From positions 1 through 8,449 of the forward strand of contig JBBSLL010000055.1 in NCBI GenBank assembly GCA_038255255.1: a stretch of DNA of 8,449 nucleotides, in the 5' to 3' direction. Every line of letters starts with the position of its first letter. Positions within the stretch are counted from its first letter, which is position 1. This document shows, in pieces, positions 7,301-8,449 of this stretch. The notes under the pieces were generated by a model, which was not told the DNA's origin, did not search any database, and was given only the letters and a program-made list of their open reading frames with translations. The translations under genes and the position numbers were made by a program. This DNA is from JBBQNY01 sp038255255. Lineage in GTDB: Bacteria; Pseudomonadota; Gammaproteobacteria; Xanthomonadales; Ahniellaceae.

Positions 7301-7309
7301 ATGATAACA
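7301..7309 (-). promoter_or_regulatory. Extended -10 promoter candidate for the rmlBACD-manC operon
   Basis: Read on the minus strand, 7309-7301 is TGTTATCAT, one mismatch from the extended -10 consensus TGnTATAAT, in one of the few AT-rich patches between ssb and rmlB. Expected start of transcription is about 7293-7295, giving a 45-nt leader. No good -35 is found at 16-18 bp upstream, which an extended -10 can tolerate. Confidence 0.5.
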
Positions 7310-7331
7310 AACGAAAATTGCCGGCCAGCCG

Positions 7332-7364
7332 AGGCCGTCAGCGCAACCTGCGGGACGACGGCCT
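7332..7364 (-). terminator. Hairpin after ssb, possible terminator
   Basis: AGGCCGTC at 7332-7339 pairs perfectly with GACGGCCT at 7357-7364. Inside, CGCA (7342-7345) pairs with TGCG (7349-7352) around a 3-nt loop, so a long two-part hairpin starts 11 nt past the ssb stop codon. No T-run follows directly; the nearest (ATTTT) is about 15 nt downstream. It would separate ssb from the rml operon, but termination is inferred from position and stem only. Confidence 0.4.
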
Positions 7365-7375
7365 TCAGCTAGGAC

Positions 7376-7888
7376 TTAGAACGGGATGTCGTCGTCTTCG
7401 AAGCTGTCGGCTGGCGAGTTGCGCGGCTCCGCCGCGCGCGCGCCTGTTGCGCCCGCTCCGGCCGCGGCGCCGCCACGTGCCGCTCCGCGCGAATAACCAC
7501 CCCCTGCCCGCTCCGGACTGCCCCCGCTGTCGCGGTCGCCACCCGCGCCACTGCGGCTGCCGAGCATCTGCATTTCATTGGCGACGATGTCGGTGGCGTA
7601 GCGTTCGATGCCTTCCTTGTCGGTGTACTTGTCGGTGCGGATCGCGCCTTCGATGTAGACCTGCCGACCCTTTTTCAGGTATTCACCGGCGATCTCGCCG
7701 AGCTTGCCGAACAGCTTCACGCGATGCCATTCGGTGCGCTCCTTGCGCTCGTTCGACTGCTTGTCGGTCCACTGTTCTGACGTGGCGACACTCAGGGTGC
7801 AGATGGCGGTGCCACTCTGCGTGTAGCGGACTTCCGGATCCGCGCCCAGATTGCCGAGCAGGATGACTTTGTTGACGCCTCGAGACAT
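7376..7888 (-). CDS. ssb: Single-stranded DNA-binding protein
   Basis: Binds and protects single-stranded DNA in replication, repair and recombination, usually as a tetramer, and recruits partner proteins through its tail. The 170-residue protein has an N-terminal OB fold (about 1-110): SRGVNKVILLGNLGADPEVRY at its start, the aromatic DNA-stacking positions Trp40, Trp54 and Phe60, RTEWHRVKLFGKLGEIAGEYLKKG (51-74), and YATDIVANEMQMLG (97-110). A Gly/Ala/Arg-rich flexible linker covers about 111-158, and the acidic tip is EDDDIPF, the conserved partner-binding tail. ATG 7888 is chosen because MSRGVNKVILLGNLG is the family's usual start and GGGAA lies five nucleotides upstream; an in-frame ATG at 7954 would add 22 unrelated residues. 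Divergent from ispB. It probably has its own promoter and is not part of the sugar operon. Confidence 0.97.
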   Translation of the reverse strand: MSRGVNKVILLGNLGADPEVRYTQSGTAICTLSVATSEQWTDKQSNERKERTEWHRVKLFGKLGEIAGEYLKKGRQVYIEGAIRTDKYTDKEGIERYATDIVANEMQMLGSRSGAGGDRDSGGSPERAGGGYSRGAARGGAAAGAGATGARAAEPRNSPADSFEDDDIPF

Positions 7889-7901
7889 GTGCGTTCCCGT
7901 T

Positions 7902-7921
7902 TGCTGGATGGGCCTCCAGCA
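7902..7921 (-). promoter_or_regulatory. Hairpin in the ssb mRNA leader
   Basis: TGCTGGA (7902-7908) and TCCAGCA (7915-7921) form a perfect 7-bp stem with a 6-nt loop. If transcription starts at about 7946, the hairpin lies in the 58-nt leader and ends 13 nt before the ssb ATG, just upstream of the ribosome binding site. It could affect mRNA stability or translation. Confidence 0.4.
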
Positions 7922-7952
7922 TGCGCCGGCGCGACCCCGTATGAGGATCGGC

Positions 7953-7961
7953 ATTATGCCA
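7953..7961 (-). promoter_or_regulatory. Extended -10 promoter candidate for ssb
   Basis: The minus strand reads TGGCATAAT over 7961-7953, one mismatch from TGnTATAAT. Expected transcription start is about 7946. No clear -35 hexamer lies 16-18 bp upstream; that zone is instead occupied by the GGGGTA/TACCCC dyad at 7967-7985. Confidence 0.5.
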
Positions 7962-7966
7962 TCGTG

Positions 7967-7985
7967 GGGGTAGGAGATTTACCCC
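7967..7985. repeat. Inverted repeat upstream of the ssb -10, possible operator
   Basis: GGGGTA at 7967-7972 and TACCCC at 7980-7985 are perfect inverted 6-bp arms around a 7-bp centre. The repeat covers the expected -35 position of the ssb promoter. It does not resemble the LexA boxes I know, so no regulator is named. Confidence 0.35.
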
Positions 7986-8030
7986 TTCGGAGCCGCAGCC
8001 GCCGGTATGGCACAGCGTGTCAGACGTAGC

Positions 8031-8062
8031 TTGCCGCGTCGGCTGAGCGCCAGCCGTATAAT
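8031..8062 (+). promoter_or_regulatory. ispB promoter candidate: perfect TATAAT with a dyad in a long spacer
   Basis: TATAAT at 8057-8062 is a perfect -10 hexamer in very GC-rich surroundings. The best upstream hexamer is TTGCCG at 8031-8036, leaving a 20-bp spacer, longer than the usual 16-18. The spacer contains CGGCTG (8040-8045) and CAGCCG (8051-8056), a perfect 6-bp dyad with a 5-bp centre that abuts the -10. Expected transcription start is about 8068-8070, a short way upstream of ispB. Confidence 0.6.
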
Positions 8063-8079
8063 CCCGCGTTTCCTATCGA

Positions 8080-8142
8080 ATGGCCGACCAACCTGAGCAC
8101 GCCCTTCGACTTCGCCAGCGCGCAGGCACTTGCAGCCGCTGA
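8080..8142 (+). other. 20-codon upstream ORF ahead of the first in-frame ATG of ispB (uncertain)
   Basis: An ATG about 11 nt after the predicted transcription start opens a 20-residue reading frame (MADQPEHALRLRQRAGTCSR). It ends with TGA at 8140-8142, leaving one base before the in-frame ispB ATG at 8144. It has no ribosome binding site and overlaps, in another frame, sequence that reads like the ispB N-terminus. It may be a leader ORF, the real ispB start separated by a frameshift, or chance. Confidence 0.2.
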
Positions 8143-8449
8143 CATGGCCCGCGTGGATGCCCTCATACGCGCCCGCCTCGCGTCCGACGTGGCGTTGATC
8201 AACCAGGTCGGGGCGCATATCGTCAATGCCGGAGGCAAGCGCCTGCGGCCGATGCTGCTCCTGCTTTCCGCACGTGCGCTCGGCTGCAGCAGCGATGAGC
8301 CGGTGCAGCTCGCAGCCGTCATCGAGTTCATCCACACCGCCACGCTGCTGCACGATGACGTCGTGGACGAATCGCCGCTGCGGCGTGGCCGCTCCACCGC
8401 CAACGCACTCTGGGGCAACTCGGCCAGCATCCTGGTTGGTGACTTCCTA
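8093..8449 (+). CDS. ispB: Polyprenyl (octaprenyl-type) diphosphate synthase, N-terminal part (runs off the right edge)
   Basis: Trans-isoprenyl diphosphate synthase that lengthens farnesyl diphosphate with isopentenyl diphosphate to make the ubiquinone/menaquinone side chain. 119 codons are visible. Landmarks counted from 8093: ADMARVDALI (16-25), ASDVALINQVG (30-40), GGKRLRP (47-53), EFIHTATLLHDDVVDE (78-93) with the first Asp-rich motif DDVVD at 88-92, LRRGRSTAN (96-104), WGNSASILVGDF (107-118). The alanine five residues before DDxxD is small, as in long-chain (C40-type) enzymes such as E. coli IspB. The start is unresolved. Homology to E. coli IspB (about 13 residues before its DM) extends back to about 8093, where the only candidate is CTG, followed by SerThrPro. 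The first in-frame ATG is 8144, which drops 17 residues. Upstream the frame is closed by TAG at 8027. No ribosome site is seen at any candidate. Confidence 0.9.
   Translation, partial: MSTPFDFASAQALAAADMARVDALIRARLASDVALINQVGAHIVNAGGKRLRPMLLLLSARALGCSSDEPVQLAAVIEFIHTATLLHDDVVDESPLRRGRSTANALWGNSASILVGDFL

Noticed and set aside
7889..8030. LexA (SOS) box at ssb
   Set aside because: ssb can be SOS-linked, but I see neither the CTGT-N8-ACAG form nor the TTAGTA-N-TACTA type in the upstream region.
7979..8430. Minus-strand frames of 124 and 136 codons near the right edge
   Set aside because: They are antisense to ispB, whose DDxxD and GGKRLRP motifs identify the coding strand.

Overview
The window is GC-rich, densely coded gammaproteobacterial chromosome. 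The Lysobacterales (Xanthomonadales) are the best guess: the rmlB-rmlA-rmlC-rmlD-manC order resembles the rml/xanB nucleotide-sugar block of Xanthomonas lipopolysaccharide loci, and secreted S9 peptidases and OPT transporters are common there. This placement is inference from gene content and protein look, without a search. No tRNA, rRNA, insertion sequence or CRISPR array is visible.

Layout, in the direction of transcription. At the right edge, ispB (polyprenyl diphosphate synthase, incomplete) runs on the + strand. About 200 bp of shared upstream DNA separates it from ssb, which is divergent on the minus strand. After ssb, a 127-bp gap carries a hairpin, an extended -10 promoter candidate and an 11-bp direct repeat, and then the operon rmlB-rmlA-rmlC-rmlD-manC begins. 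The four rml genes are joined by three 4-nt start/stop overlaps (ATGA, GTGA, GTGA). manC follows within about 10 nt, or overlaps by 8 nt if its alternative GTG start is used. A secreted S9-family serine peptidase comes 60 nt after manC, and the first 52 codons of an OPT-family transporter come 91 nt after that, running off the left edge.

Functionally, RmlA, RmlB, RmlC and RmlD convert glucose-1-phosphate and dTTP to dTDP-L-rhamnose. ManC makes GDP-mannose from fructose-6-phosphate-derived mannose phosphates. Together they supply precursors for O-antigen or exopolysaccharide. The phosphomannomutase that links the two ManC activities is not in the window. The peptidase and OPT transporter look like a separate peptide-use pair behind the sugar operon. 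ssb and ispB are housekeeping genes.

I see no clearly novel system. The points most worth a second look are the start of ispB (no ATG, GTG or TTG where homology predicts one, plus a 20-codon ORF ending 1 nt before the first in-frame ATG), dyads in the ssb/ispB upstream region, and the promoter and direct-repeat arrangement ahead of rmlB.
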